From: Alteromonas sp. KUL106
GTDB taxonomy: Bacteria; Pseudomonadota; Gammaproteobacteria; Enterobacterales; Alteromonadaceae
Assembly: GCF_009811415.1 (NCBI RefSeq)
Contig: NZ_BLIG01000045.1
Location: 1 to 32,685 of the forward strand
Reading direction: 5' to 3'
DNA: 32,685 bases
The notes below the pieces were generated by a model. The model was not told the DNA's origin. It did not search any database and was given only the letters and a program-made list of their open reading frames with translations. The position numbers and the translations under genes were made by a program. Positions 1-7,800 of this stretch are shown here, piece by piece (within the stretch, counting starts at the first letter, position 1; each line of letters starts with the position of its first letter).

Positions 1-30
1 ACTTCTTAGTGACTCACCCTGTTCGAGTGA

Positions 31-65
31 GGTGCGCATTTTACATCGTTTAAATTTGAAGTCAA
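31..65 (-). promoter_or_regulatory. rrn P2-type sigma-70 promoter reading out of the window
   Basis: On the minus strand there is a -35 box TTGACT (65 to 60), a 16-base spacer, a -10 box TAAAAT (43 to 38) and a GC-rich discriminator GCGCACC just downstream. This arrangement resembles gammaproteobacterial rRNA P2 promoters. It points left, off the window, so the transcript it makes is not seen here. The identity of the downstream operon is inferred. Confidence 0.65.
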
Positions 66-156
66 CCCTGTTTTTAAACTTTTTATTTGTTTGAAAACTT
101 GGTTTCGCACTCGTTAATTAGGTAGCTGCTTTTTTCTCGTAGCCCCCTAAGAACGT

Positions 157-191
157 GGAGCGCATTATAGATACCTATTGAGAAAGATCAA
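157..191 (-). promoter_or_regulatory. rrn P1-type sigma-70 promoter with AT-rich upstream element
   Basis: On the minus strand there is a -35 box TTGATC (191 to 186), a 16-base spacer, a perfect -10 TATAAT (169 to 164) and a discriminator GCGCTCC. The next 40 bases upstream (192-231) are strongly A/T-rich with A-tracts, like an UP element. The predicted start is about 126 bases before that of the downstream promoter, close to the P1-P2 spacing of E. coli rrn operons. Confidence 0.65.
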
Positions 192-301
192 CAGTTGAAT
201 TGTATTTTTTTGCTTTTTAACTCACTTTTAGTGCTAACCGCTCATTTCTCCATCATTTCTATGGACTCAATGCATCTTTCGACTAGTTTTTTCACATTTT
301 A

Positions 302-330
302 TTGTTCAAATTGTTACAAATGAGTAAACT
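302..330 (+). promoter_or_regulatory. possible promoter of the RRM gene
   Basis: TTGTTC (302-307), a 17-base spacer and TAAACT (325-330) form a weak sigma-70-like pair about 46 bases before the start codon of the RRM gene. The match is modest and other hexamer pairs are possible nearby. Confidence 0.3.
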
Positions 331-375
331 GTATACAGCCTCCAACACCATAATAAACAATAGAAAGGTAGGTAT

Positions 376-840
376 ATGAAAGTAGGCTTTATTCAATGCG
401 CTGTTATTAGCGCTATTTTTGCAATTGCAGGGTACTTGTTATTTTCTTCTGCTAGTTTAAACGTCCATGTTCCACTAACCGTATCAGCAGCTCTGCTGAT
501 AAGCGGTATCGTCACTCCTTGGCTAGCGTCTCTTATTCAAAGTCCATCTTCCTCAGATGCCAGAGCACATTCTAATGAAGGATCGATAGAAACCTTGTAT
601 GTGGGTAATTTGCCTTATCGTGCAAATGAAAATGCTGTAAAAGAGTACTTCAGCAGTTTTATAGAAGTACAGTCTGTCCGATTAATGAAAGATCGTAAAA
701 CTGGAAAAAGAAAAGGCTATGGTTTTATCGAAGTGGTGACAGACGATCTGAGCAGCGTTATCGATAAAACAAACGACTCAATCTTTCAAGAACGCACATT
801 AAAAGTTCGCCCAGCGAAAGATAAAGTTGACCACGAGTAA
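376..840 (+). CDS. Membrane-anchored RNA recognition motif (RRM) protein
   Basis: This 154-residue protein has two parts. Residues about 5-25 and 33-55 are hydrophobic helices that should anchor it in the inner membrane, followed by a Ser-rich linker. Residues about 72-147 form one RRM domain: RNP2 is LYVGNL (74-79) and RNP1 is RKGYGFIEV (112-120), with the aromatic RNA-stacking residues Y75, Y115 and F117 present. The RRM is therefore probably competent to bind single-stranded RNA. Bacterial RRM proteins are usually small and soluble; the membrane anchor suggests RNA binding at the membrane, but the RNA target is unknown. The start has an AAAGG-like ribosome binding site near 363-367. A bidirectional terminator follows directly. 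Domain call is strong, role is not known. Confidence 0.85.
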   Translation: MKVGFIQCAVISAIFAIAGYLLFSSASLNVHVPLTVSAALLISGIVTPWLASLIQSPSSSDARAHSNEGSIETLYVGNLPYRANENAVKEYFSSFIEVQSVRLMKDRKTGKRKGYGFIEVVTDDLSSVIDKTNDSIFQERTLKVRPAKDKVDHE

Positions 841-860
841 TATGTAATTGCTCGCAAAAA

Positions 861-895
861 AAAGCCCGGTCAGCATTTTGCTCCGGGCTTTTTCA
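861..895. terminator. Bidirectional intrinsic terminator
   Basis: A nine-base-pair stem, AAAGCCCGG (861-869) with CCGGGCTTT (883-891), is flanked by an A-run on the left and a T-run on the right. It can therefore end both the RRM gene (plus) and the DUF5610 gene (minus), which converge here. Confidence 0.85.
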
Positions 896-905
896 TTTAT
901 GAGGA

Positions 906-2222
906 TTAGGAGTCTTTCGTTTCTGCTGATTGCGGCAGACCATTTAGTAAGGTCTGGTTGAAAGAGCGAAATCTATTTATAGCAGAGATAAGGTCAGGCA
1001 CCTGTACATCTTTCATTTCATTTATTAACCCTGCTATTAATGTATTGTAGTCTTCGCTACTCGCCAGTTTATTCTCAGCACTGGCTAATGTATCCATCAT
1101 TTTCTCTAAATACTGAGCTACTGGGCTTACCACATTACCGAACTTCGAATTATCCTTTTCATTTTCGTTGTAATGCTTAATGTTCTCGTAGGTCTTCAAC
1201 ACTTCTGTCTGGGTTGTTCTATTTAACTGAAGTGCGTAACCCACTAACTCTTTGTCGTCAAAGCCTAACTTTAGCGCCTCTTCAAACGCTTTATCTATAT
1301 CACCGCTATAGAAAGTATCTGCAAGATCCTGAACTTGCCCAACCAGATCGGCTATCGACGCCAATTCATCTTCATCAAGTTCGCCTTTCAACGAGAAACT
1401 AATACCGCTTCTCTCATAGTACTGATAAGACGTTTGCTGAGAGTAAGAGGCTGAAATACTGCTTTCACTTTGCTCACCACTTCCACCGGCTTGCTCCTGA
1501 GAAGCCTGAGCCTGAAAGTTAATTTGCTGAGCGGCCTGGAATGAACGAAGGCTCTCGAAGCTAAAGCTCACCTCATCCCCATCTTTAGTGCGGATCAGCA
1601 AGCTACCGCTTTTCTCATCTGTGGCAGCTACAGCATTTAATGATGAAAGCGTAACAGCATTCGGTTGTTGGCGACCCAGTATATCGGTTTCTAAATCGTT
1701 GATTCCTGTATCGATAAGGTCGCGGCTTTTTGTCATTCCTTGTTGAATCTCTTCATTCATAAAACCAGCGAGGTCTTTTTCAGCCATAGTGAACCCTCGG
1801 CTGACACCTTCTCTTGCTTGACTAAACAAACTATTCAACTTCTCGCTACTGGCACCACCATCAGCTGCGCCGCGAATAACACCGCCAACAAATTTAAGGA
1901 CATTTCTTGCGACTTTTTCAAAATCGAACAAACTGTTCGACTTTTCTTCTACATTTTTTTCTTTAATGTCCTTCGGCTTTTGACCATCTATCTCTAACGA
2001 TTGATTCAGACTTGAACTGACAATACGCATACCAATGCTGGTTTGACCGCTTGACACTGTTACTGATGCAGTTTGCTGTTTAGAAAACTCAGCCGCTTGC
2101 TGCAAACCCTCTTGCTGCAATTGCTTTTTTAACGCTTCATTCGGGTTAACAGAAGCCGTCTGATCAGCTTTCTGATCGACCTTTTGTTCATTCATGAAAG
2201 CCTTGATTTGACCCACGTTCAT
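906..2222 (-). CDS. DUF5610 domain-containing protein
   Basis: A 438-residue protein with no signal peptide or membrane segment, so probably cytoplasmic. It is rich in Gln and Ser, with a low-complexity region near 235-265. Residues about 97-180 (starting LFDFEKVARNVLKFVGG, with a downstream AREGVSRGF segment) resemble the DUF5610 domain, known from several marine gammaproteobacteria and without an assigned function. The C-terminal half is predicted helical and has acidic stretches. The start is preceded on the minus strand by GAGGATC. It is divergent from trmA and converges on the terminator it shares with the RRM gene. I do not recognise a specific function; the domain name rests on remembered family patterns. 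Confidence 0.7.
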   Translation of the reverse strand: MNVGQIKAFMNEQKVDQKADQTASVNPNEALKKQLQQEGLQQAAEFSKQQTASVTVSSGQTSIGMRIVSSSLNQSLEIDGQKPKDIKEKNVEEKSNSLFDFEKVARNVLKFVGGVIRGAADGGASSEKLNSLFSQAREGVSRGFTMAEKDLAGFMNEEIQQGMTKSRDLIDTGINDLETDILGRQQPNAVTLSSLNAVAATDEKSGSLLIRTKDGDEVSFSFESLRSFQAAQQINFQAQASQEQAGGSGEQSESSISASYSQQTSYQYYERSGISFSLKGELDEDELASIADLVGQVQDLADTFYSGDIDKAFEEALKLGFDDKELVGYALQLNRTTQTEVLKTYENIKHYNENEKDNSKFGNVVSPVAQYLEKMMDTLASAENKLASSEDYNTLIAGLINEMKDVQVPDLISAINRFRSFNQTLLNGLPQSAETKDS

Positions 2223-2371
2223 AATTTGATCCTCACTATCCTCTTTCTTATTATCGGCAAAGAATCCGCATTGTTTAATTTTAATACAGCTTTTTTTACA
2301 ACAATGTCTCGGAGAATACTTCCCTAGTATTGTTTTCTTAATAATAGTTATGCAGAAGTAGATAGCGCTTG

Positions 2372-2399
2372 TTGCAGTTATTTTTTAAGGGACTACAAT
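2372..2399 (+). promoter_or_regulatory. Probable trmA promoter
   Basis: TTGCAG (2372-2377), a 16-base spacer and TACAAT (2394-2399) form a reasonable sigma-70 promoter 30 bases before the trmA start. The sequence just after the -10 is TCGCGACC, a GC-rich discriminator of the kind seen on growth-regulated promoters. Confidence 0.5.
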
Positions 2400-2428
2400 T
2401 CGCGACCTAACTATGAATGGAGAATTTT

Positions 2429-3526
2429 ATGACCGCTACCGAACATCAAAGCTATCAAGCTCAGCTAGACGAAAAAGTAGCTCGTCTTTCAGCATTACTT
2501 TCTCCATTTAACGCGCCTAGGCTTTCCGTGTTTGCATCAAATCCGACGCACTATCGCATGCGCGCCGAATTTCGGGTATGGCATGAAGGTGATGACTTAT
2601 TTCACATCATGTTTAATCAAGAAACAAAAGAAAAGTATCGGGTAGATCACTTCCCTCCCGCTTGTAAGGCAATAAACGATGCGATGCAGCTATTGCTCGA
2701 GGCGGTAAAACCGAATGAATCACTAAGAAAGAAGCTTTTTCAAGTGGACTACCTGTCTGCCTTATCTGGCGAACTTGTCATTAGCCTGTTATACCACCGT
2801 CAGTTAGATAGTGAATGGGAAGTTGCTGCGCGATCACTGAAAGCGACGTTAGAAACGCATTTTCCTAAGGTAAATATTATCGGCCGAGCAAGAAAACAAA
2901 AACTCATTATCGACAATGATTATGTTATTGAGCGTTTACCGGTTAACGGAAAAGAGTTTATTTTCAAGCATATCGAGAATAGCTTTACGCAACCTAACGC
3001 CGAGGTAAATTGTAAGATGATTGAATGGGCGCTTGAATGTGTGAAACCACTATCAGGGGACTTGTTAGAAATGTACTGTGGCGCAGGCAATTTTTCATTA
3101 CCGCTAGCACTTCATTTCGATAACGTGGTGGGTACAGAAATCGCCAAGCCTTCAGTGCAAGCTGCGCAGTTCAATATTGAGCAAAATAACCTAGACAACG
3201 TAAAAATCGTCAGACTAGCCGCTGAAGAATTCACTCAAGCGATGAAAGGTGAGCGTACTTTTAGCCGGCTAGAGGGTATCGACCTTAGCGCGTATAATTT
3301 CACAACAGTGTTAGTTGACCCACCTAGAGCAGGTCTAGATGAAGACTCGCTGAGAATGATTCAGGACTACGACAATATTGTCTATATCTCGTGTAATCCT
3401 GAAACCTTAGCGCAAAACCTTGAGCTATTGAGCGAAACACACGACATCGCCCAATCTGCACTATTCGACCAATTCCCTTTCACGCATCACATTGAAGCGG
3501 GTGTGTTACTTACGCGCAAAAACTAG
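2429..3526 (+). CDS. trmA: tRNA (uracil-54-C5)-methyltransferase TrmA
   Basis: TrmA uses S-adenosylmethionine to make 5-methyluridine at position 54 of the tRNA T-loop. The 365 residues match the usual length (366 in E. coli). The SAM-binding motif is EMYCGAGNFSLPLA (214-227), the DPPRAGLDED segment lies at 297-306, the catalytic nucleophile is C322 in SCNPETL and the general base is E356 in HHIEAGV. An in-frame ATG at 2417 would add four residues, but GGAG at 2419-2422 sits six bases before the ATG at 2429, so that start is preferred. The gene is monocistronic, and its stop codon lies in the loop of a perfect inverted repeat. No RumA/RlmD-type Fe-S cysteine cluster is seen, which favours TrmA. 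Confidence 0.96.
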   Translation: MTATEHQSYQAQLDEKVARLSALLSPFNAPRLSVFASNPTHYRMRAEFRVWHEGDDLFHIMFNQETKEKYRVDHFPPACKAINDAMQLLLEAVKPNESLRKKLFQVDYLSALSGELVISLLYHRQLDSEWEVAARSLKATLETHFPKVNIIGRARKQKLIIDNDYVIERLPVNGKEFIFKHIENSFTQPNAEVNCKMIEWALECVKPLSGDLLEMYCGAGNFSLPLALHFDNVVGTEIAKPSVQAAQFNIEQNNLDNVKIVRLAAEEFTQAMKGERTFSRLEGIDLSAYNFTTVLVDPPRAGLDEDSLRMIQDYDNIVYISCNPETLAQNLELLSETHDIAQSALFDQFPFTHHIEAGVLLTRKN

Positions 3527-3539
3527 TTTGCGCGTAAGT
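3508..3539. repeat. Perfect 13-bp inverted repeat around the trmA stop codon
   Basis: ACTTACGCGCAAA (3508-3520) is exactly mirrored by TTTGCGCGTAAGT (3527-3539), leaving a six-base loop AACTAG that contains the trmA TAG stop. There is no T-run after it, so it is not a textbook intrinsic terminator. It could protect the mRNA 3' end or support factor-dependent termination between trmA and the convergent fabR gene. Confidence 0.8.
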
Positions 3540-3591
3540 TGCTAACTCTTTAGTGCTCAATACAAGGAAGTATTAACTGAAAAGGGAACAC

Positions 3592-4191
3592 CTAATTTTT
3601 TTGCGTAGCGCCAATCTGTACAAAGCGAAGTTGCGCTTTTACTTTCTCACCTATTTCTCGGCGTAATTTATCATCGGCTTCTAGTGCCTCTGCACCCGCG
3701 CTAAAAACTAGCCTTACCATGGCATCAGCTTGAAGCTGTGCACAGGCATACTCCACACCTTGCTGCTCTATAATGTAGTCAGTGAGTTCATCAATAAAAT
3801 GTTGAATCTCCCTAAAGACAGCTAATCGATAAGCAGACGAGGTCCCAGTGTGTTCACGCAAAAGTAAGCGGAAAACGTTGGTATTGGCAGCAATGAACTC
3901 CATAAACGTTTCTACAGAGGTATGAATAACACCGCCGCCAGACGCAATACGTCGTCTAGCCTGACGCATAAGCTGTCTGAGAGCTAATCCCGCTTCATCC
4001 ACGAGTGTTAAACCCAACTCATCCATATCTTTAAAGTGTCTATAAAAAGAGGTGGGGGCAATACCGGCTTCTCTGGCGACTTCACGTAAACTAATTGCCG
4101 ATAAGCTGCGATTTTCATCCAGTAATGAAAACGCAGCATGAATGATATTTTGGCGGGTTTTTAATTTTTGTTCTTGTCGACTCACATTCAC
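3592..4191 (-). CDS. fabR: TetR-family repressor FabR of unsaturated fatty acid genes
   Basis: FabR represses unsaturated fatty acid genes in response to acyl-ACP/acyl-CoA composition. This 199-residue protein has a TetR helix-turn-helix at about residues 30-55, with ISLREVAREAGIAPTSFYRH as the recognition region, then the helical ligand and dimer domain with the FabR-like RLLLREHTGTSSAYR segment. The gene is divergent from an acyl-CoA desaturase at 4538, the same repressor-target pairing seen for FabR/DesT-type regulators. Two sequences resembling the E. coli FabR operator lie in the shared intergenic region. An upstream-extended alternative start exists but lacks a convincing ribosome binding site. 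The main alternative is DesT, a close relative in pseudomonads. Confidence 0.88.
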   Translation of the reverse strand: MNVSRQEQKLKTRQNIIHAAFSLLDENRSLSAISLREVAREAGIAPTSFYRHFKDMDELGLTLVDEAGLALRQLMRQARRRIASGGGVIHTSVETFMEFIAANTNVFRLLLREHTGTSSAYRLAVFREIQHFIDELTDYIIEQQGVEYACAQLQADAMVRLVFSAGAEALEADDKLRREIGEKVKAQLRFVQIGATQKN

Positions 4192-4431
4192 ACCCTATGT
4201 TGATTAGCTTTTTTAACGACTTAACGGCCTGATGATATTTTTGCGTTTGAGTATACCGCAACACGTCATCTGAATAGCCATTAACGCAATCAAACTTCAC
4301 ACATCAAAGACTGGCACGTGTAGTTTATCTCAAGACACGCTAATGGGGAAAGAGAAACAAAATCATCTCGTTTATAAACAAGCATTAAGCAAAAATACGC
4401 GCATAAAATGTGCGATCCCACTTAGTTTTAC

Positions 4432-4437
4432 TATAAT
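4432..4437 (+). promoter_or_regulatory. -10 box of the desaturase promoter
   Basis: A perfect TATAAT lies about 100 bases before the desaturase start, with only a poor -35 match upstream (around 4409-4414). The predicted transcription start, near 4444, would fall at the edge of the first FabR-like operator. The 346-base gap 4192-4537 holds otherwise only A/T-rich sequence and the two operators. Confidence 0.45.
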
Positions 4438-4444
4438 TAAATTT

Positions 4445-4456
4445 TTACACATGTAA
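4445..4456. promoter_or_regulatory. Candidate FabR operator 1
   Basis: TTACA-CA-TGTAA is a perfect five-base inverted repeat with a two-base spacer, followed by GC. It fits the core geometry of E. coli FabR sites (TACA-N2-TGTA, as I recall them). It overlaps the predicted transcription start, where repressor binding would block initiation. Confidence 0.5.
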
Positions 4457-4507
4457 GCAGAACTTATCGGGGTTTTGCTTGCCTGAAGCTCCGTAAAACG
4501 ATAAATT

Positions 4508-4525
4508 AGCGAACAGTTGTAAGCC
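4508..4525. promoter_or_regulatory. Candidate FabR operator 2
   Basis: AGCGAACAGTTGTAAGCC matches 13 of 18 positions of the FabR operator upstream of E. coli fabA as I remember it (AGCGTACACGTGTTAGCT), including both AGC-type outer arms and the ACA-N2-TGT core. It ends 12 bases before the desaturase ATG. Confidence 0.55.
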
Positions 4526-4537
4526 AAGTAGTTTAAA

Positions 4538-5665
4538 ATGAAAAAACCTCCTCTTATCCTAACTAATGTGCTGGTATTTATAATATCGGGCGCAATTGCA
4601 TTTATTGGTGTGCCGCTTTGGGTGGCATATCAGGGTATCGATTGGGCAGAGATCGGTACAGCTATCTTCTTATTTTACTTTACAGGTATGTCGATAACTG
4701 CCGGTTATCACCGGTTGTGGTCGCACAAAACCTACGATGCCAACATTGTGGTGCGCGTTGTACTTGCTATTGGTGGGGCTATGGCCTTGCAAAATAGCAT
4801 TTTGCACTGGTCGTCTGATCATCGTGTACACCATCGCCATGTTGATGATAACGACAAGGACCCGTATTCAGCGAAAAAAGGCCTTTGGTTTGCGCACATC
4901 GGTTGGATGCTTCGCGAATACCAAGCAAAACGTTATGACGATTACAGTAACTGCAAAGATCTTCAAAAAGATAGCGTGGTTATGTGGCAACATAAGTACT
5001 ATTTACCTATTGTGCTTGCCGCCAACTTTGGCGTGACGGGCTTACTCGGTTATCTAAACGGTGACATATTAGGCATGATATTGGTGGCCGGCGTGCTTCG
5101 GTTGGTGCTTGTGCATCATGTAACGTTTTTCATCAATTCACTCGCGCACTTCTGGGGAAGTCAGCCATATACTGATAAAAACACTGCTCGCGACAACGGC
5201 GTGTTAGCGTTCTTCACCTTTGGTGAAGGCTACCATAATTACCACCACATTTTTGAATACGATTATCGCAACGGCATTCGCTGGTATCAATTCGATCCGA
5301 CTAAGTGGTTAATTAAAGGACTGTCGTTTGCTGGGCTCACGTCAAACCTTCGCAAAGTTCCGGAAGAGCGTATCGAGAAAGCACTAGCGGCGATGCAGCT
5401 GCAAAGAGCGAGTGAAAAAGTTTCTCTTCTGCCGAATGCTGAAGAAGTGATGCATACAATTCAAGAAGAGTATGACTTGTTAATGCAACGAATGAGCGAC
5501 TATTACGCGACCAAAAAACGCGTGATGCGTGTTAAGCAACGCACGTTGAAGCGCAGTATTGAAGGGTTAGAGCTTGCATATAAATACAAAGAGTTAAAAA
5601 ACGCTTTTGCAGTTCAAAAGGAAAAGTGGACCCATTTGCAAAGCTTATCATTTCAAATGGCGTAA
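4538..5665 (+). CDS. Membrane acyl-CoA (delta-9 type) fatty acid desaturase
   Basis: This 375-residue integral membrane di-iron enzyme introduces a cis double bond into long-chain acyl chains. All three histidine boxes are present: HRLWSH (58-63), HRVHH (95-99) and HNYHH (233-237). Hydrophobic segments lie near residues 8-30, 38-55, 70-88, 155-175 and 178-205. The C-terminal 100 residues are charged and helical, an extension usual in gammaproteobacterial members. Its position opposite fabR, with FabR-like operators in its leader, supports control by membrane unsaturation. A strong terminator follows. The exact double-bond position cannot be read from sequence, so no gene symbol is given. Confidence 0.93.
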   Translation: MKKPPLILTNVLVFIISGAIAFIGVPLWVAYQGIDWAEIGTAIFLFYFTGMSITAGYHRLWSHKTYDANIVVRVVLAIGGAMALQNSILHWSSDHRVHHRHVDDNDKDPYSAKKGLWFAHIGWMLREYQAKRYDDYSNCKDLQKDSVVMWQHKYYLPIVLAANFGVTGLLGYLNGDILGMILVAGVLRLVLVHHVTFFINSLAHFWGSQPYTDKNTARDNGVLAFFTFGEGYHNYHHIFEYDYRNGIRWYQFDPTKWLIKGLSFAGLTSNLRKVPEERIEKALAAMQLQRASEKVSLLPNAEEVMHTIQEEYDLLMQRMSDYYATKKRVMRVKQRTLKRSIEGLELAYKYKELKNAFAVQKEKWTHLQSLSFQMA

Positions 5666-5690
5666 GCATTTTCTTTACTAAAAAATTGTG

Positions 5691-5728
5691 AAAAACCACA
5701 TAAGTCTATGCTTATGTGGTTTTTTTTA
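5691..5728 (+). terminator. Intrinsic terminator of the desaturase gene
   Basis: A 14-base-pair stem, AAAAACCACATAAG (5691-5704) with CTTATGTGGTTTTT (5711-5724), has a six-base loop and runs into eight T residues. It is a strong terminator on the plus strand. Confidence 0.9.
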
Positions 5729-5904
5729 ATCTATAGTTGGAATTACATATTAAGTAAGGTAGTTATACTAGAGTGGGTCAAGCTAATGCATAAAGCTTTG
5801 CCTTGTTTTAAGCGCAGGTCTTCAAGCTACTTCAGTAAATTAATGATGGCGATGACTTCAGTTTACGTCGCTGTTTCAAAGAAATAACAACACGGGAAAG
5901 TAAG

Positions 5905-7326
5905 ATGGCAACGAAGCAAAAAACTAAAGCTCCGTCGTATCACTACGACGCAATTGTTATAGGTACAGGCCCTGGTGGTGAAGGGGTTGCTATGCAGCTT
6001 GCCAAAGCCGGAAAAAAAGTGGCGGTAGTAGAACGCTATGAAGCGGTTGGAGGCGGCTGTACCCATTGGGGAACCATTCCATCTAAAGCGCTTCGTCATT
6101 CTGTTAGTCGTCTTATTGAGTACAATTCGTCTCCTCTGTTTGCTGATAACCACCTTAGTAAAAGCCTTACTTTTTCTGACATAATGCGTCACGCGAGCGG
6201 GGTGGTTAAGAGCCAAACTCGCCTTCGCTCATCTTTTTACGACAGAAACCGCGTGACGCTTTTTCACGGTGAAGCAAGTTTTGTCGATGCTCATACGCTT
6301 GAAATTACGCGAAAAGATGGCTCAAAAGATACGGTTACTGCAGGGCAAATCGCTATTGCGACGGGATCGCGCCCCTATTGCCCCAAAGATATCGACTTCA
6401 ACCACCCGCGTATTTATAACTCAGACACTATCTTATCGTTGGATCACGATCCCAAGTCCATCATTATTTATGGCGCAGGGGTAATTGGATCTGAGTATGC
6501 TAGTATCTTCCGAGGTCTAGGCGTGAAAGTAGATCTTGTGAATATGCGTGATCGCTTATTGTCATTTCTCGACGACGAGATCTCTGACGCACTTAGTTAC
6601 CATTTGTGGAACAACGGCGTGCTTATTCGTCACAACGAGACCTACACGTCTGTTGAAGCTAATGATGACTCTGTAATATTGAATTTAGAGTCAGGCAAGC
6701 GTATGCGTGCCGATTGTTTATTGTTTGCCAATGGACGTACGGGTAATACAGATACACTAAAACTGGAAAATATTGGCCTGAAGGCTGATGGCAGGGGTCA
6801 GTTGAAAGTGAATGAAAACTATCAGACTGACGTAGATAATGTATTTGCGGTTGGCGATGTCATTGGTTATCCAAGTTTAGCCTCAGCCGCTTATAACCAA
6901 GGTCGATTTGCCGCTGAAGCCATGCTGGGCATAAAAACACATTCTGCGTTGGTAGAAGACATTCCATCAGGTATTTACACCATTCCAGAAATTAGCTCAG
7001 TAGGTAAAACGGAGCAAGAGCTGACTGCCGCAAAAGTGCCCTATGAAGTAGGTCGTGCGCAGTTCAAACATCTGGCTAGAGCGCAAATTGCGTCAACGCA
7101 AACAGGTAGCCTAAAAATATTGTTTCATCGTGAAACAAAAGAGATATTAGGGATCCATTGTTTTGGTGAACGTGCCTCAGAAATCGTTCACATCGGTCAA
7201 GCGATCATGCAGCAAAAAGGTGAAGGTAATACCATAGACTACTTTGTTAATACCACGTTTAACTACCCTACTATGGCTGAAGCCTACCGGGTAGCCGCGA
7301 TAAATGGCTTAAACAGAATTTTCTAA
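5905..7326 (+). CDS. sthA: Soluble pyridine nucleotide transhydrogenase SthA
   Basis: SthA (UdhA) is a cytoplasmic FAD enzyme that passes hydride between NADPH and NAD+ and balances the two pools. The 473 residues are close to the family length (466 in E. coli). The N-terminal FAD site is GTGPGG (20-25). The GGGCTHWGTIPSKALR segment (49-64) has the single Cys pattern of SthA, without the second redox Cys of lipoamide dehydrogenase and glutathione reductase, and this distinguishes it from those relatives. The NAD(P) site is GAGVIGSE (190-197), and the C-terminal dimerisation domain is complete. It is monocistronic between two hairpins; the ribosome binding site (GGGAAAG) is weak. Confidence 0.95.
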   Translation: MATKQKTKAPSYHYDAIVIGTGPGGEGVAMQLAKAGKKVAVVERYEAVGGGCTHWGTIPSKALRHSVSRLIEYNSSPLFADNHLSKSLTFSDIMRHASGVVKSQTRLRSSFYDRNRVTLFHGEASFVDAHTLEITRKDGSKDTVTAGQIAIATGSRPYCPKDIDFNHPRIYNSDTILSLDHDPKSIIIYGAGVIGSEYASIFRGLGVKVDLVNMRDRLLSFLDDEISDALSYHLWNNGVLIRHNETYTSVEANDDSVILNLESGKRMRADCLLFANGRTGNTDTLKLENIGLKADGRGQLKVNENYQTDVDNVFAVGDVIGYPSLASAAYNQGRFAAEAMLGIKTHSALVEDIPSGIYTIPEISSVGKTEQELTAAKVPYEVGRAQFKHLARAQIASTQTGSLKILFHRETKEILGIHCFGERASEIVHIGQAIMQQKGEGNTIDYFVNTTFNYPTMAEAYRVAAINGLNRIF

Positions 7327-7333
7327 CTGATAC

Positions 7334-7361
7334 AAAAAAGCCGGCGATGTTATCGCCGGCT
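7334..7361 (-). terminator. Terminator, strongest on the minus strand
   Basis: AGCCGGCGAT (7339-7348) pairs with ATCGCCGGCT (7352-7361). The six A residues on its left become a U-run on the minus strand, so it is a good terminator for the small secreted-protein gene. On the plus strand, after sthA, the hairpin has no U-run and is a weaker stop. Confidence 0.8.
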
Positions 7362-7380
7362 CGTATGCGTTGACTAATAA

Positions 7381-7686
7381 TTAGTTGCGGTTCGCAGCAA
7401 GCGCGTTAAGCGAATCTTTGTGTGCTACGACGTCAATGTGCATATTTTCTTGATCGAAAGTCATTGTTGCAATAGCGTAGTCACCCTGACTTTCGCTTGC
7501 GATGTCGATCAATTTTGCTTGTGCATCACGGAAACGAATGTTATTGCCGATTTTGTCCGACATACATTGGTTATTCATTTCGAATGTTTTCGCATCCATG
7601 CAATCGAAAAGCTGGTTATCACCAGATTCCGCATGCGCAATACCAAAGGCTGCTGATAGAGCAAGGGTTAGTACTACTTTACGCAT
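7381..7686 (-). CDS. Small secreted protein of unknown function
   Basis: A 101-residue protein with a clear signal peptide: MRK, a hydrophobic core and an AHA cleavage site after residue 19. The mature domain of about 80 residues has two cysteines (C29 and C41) that could form a disulfide in the periplasm. Start support is good: on the minus strand AGGAGA lies before the ATG. It has its own terminator and stands alone between sthA and a divergent DNA-repair-type gene. I do not recognise the family. Confidence 0.75.
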   Translation of the reverse strand: MRKVVLTLALSAAFGIAHAESGDNQLFDCMDAKTFEMNNQCMSDKIGNNIRFRDAQAKLIDIASESQGDYAIATMTFDQENMHIDVVAHKDSLNALAANRN

Positions 7687-7800
7687 GTTTCTTCTCCTGT
7701 ATTACAGTTCACTACTGTCACTGTTAAACTTACTGTATATACATGAGATAGTCAAATTGAGATCATAGTTTTATGACAAAAGTATTACAAAGGAGAATAT

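Noticed and set aside
4115..4300. A 61-codon minus-strand frame upstream of fabR
   Set aside because: It overlaps the fabR start in another frame and covers the intergenic region without a ribosome binding site.
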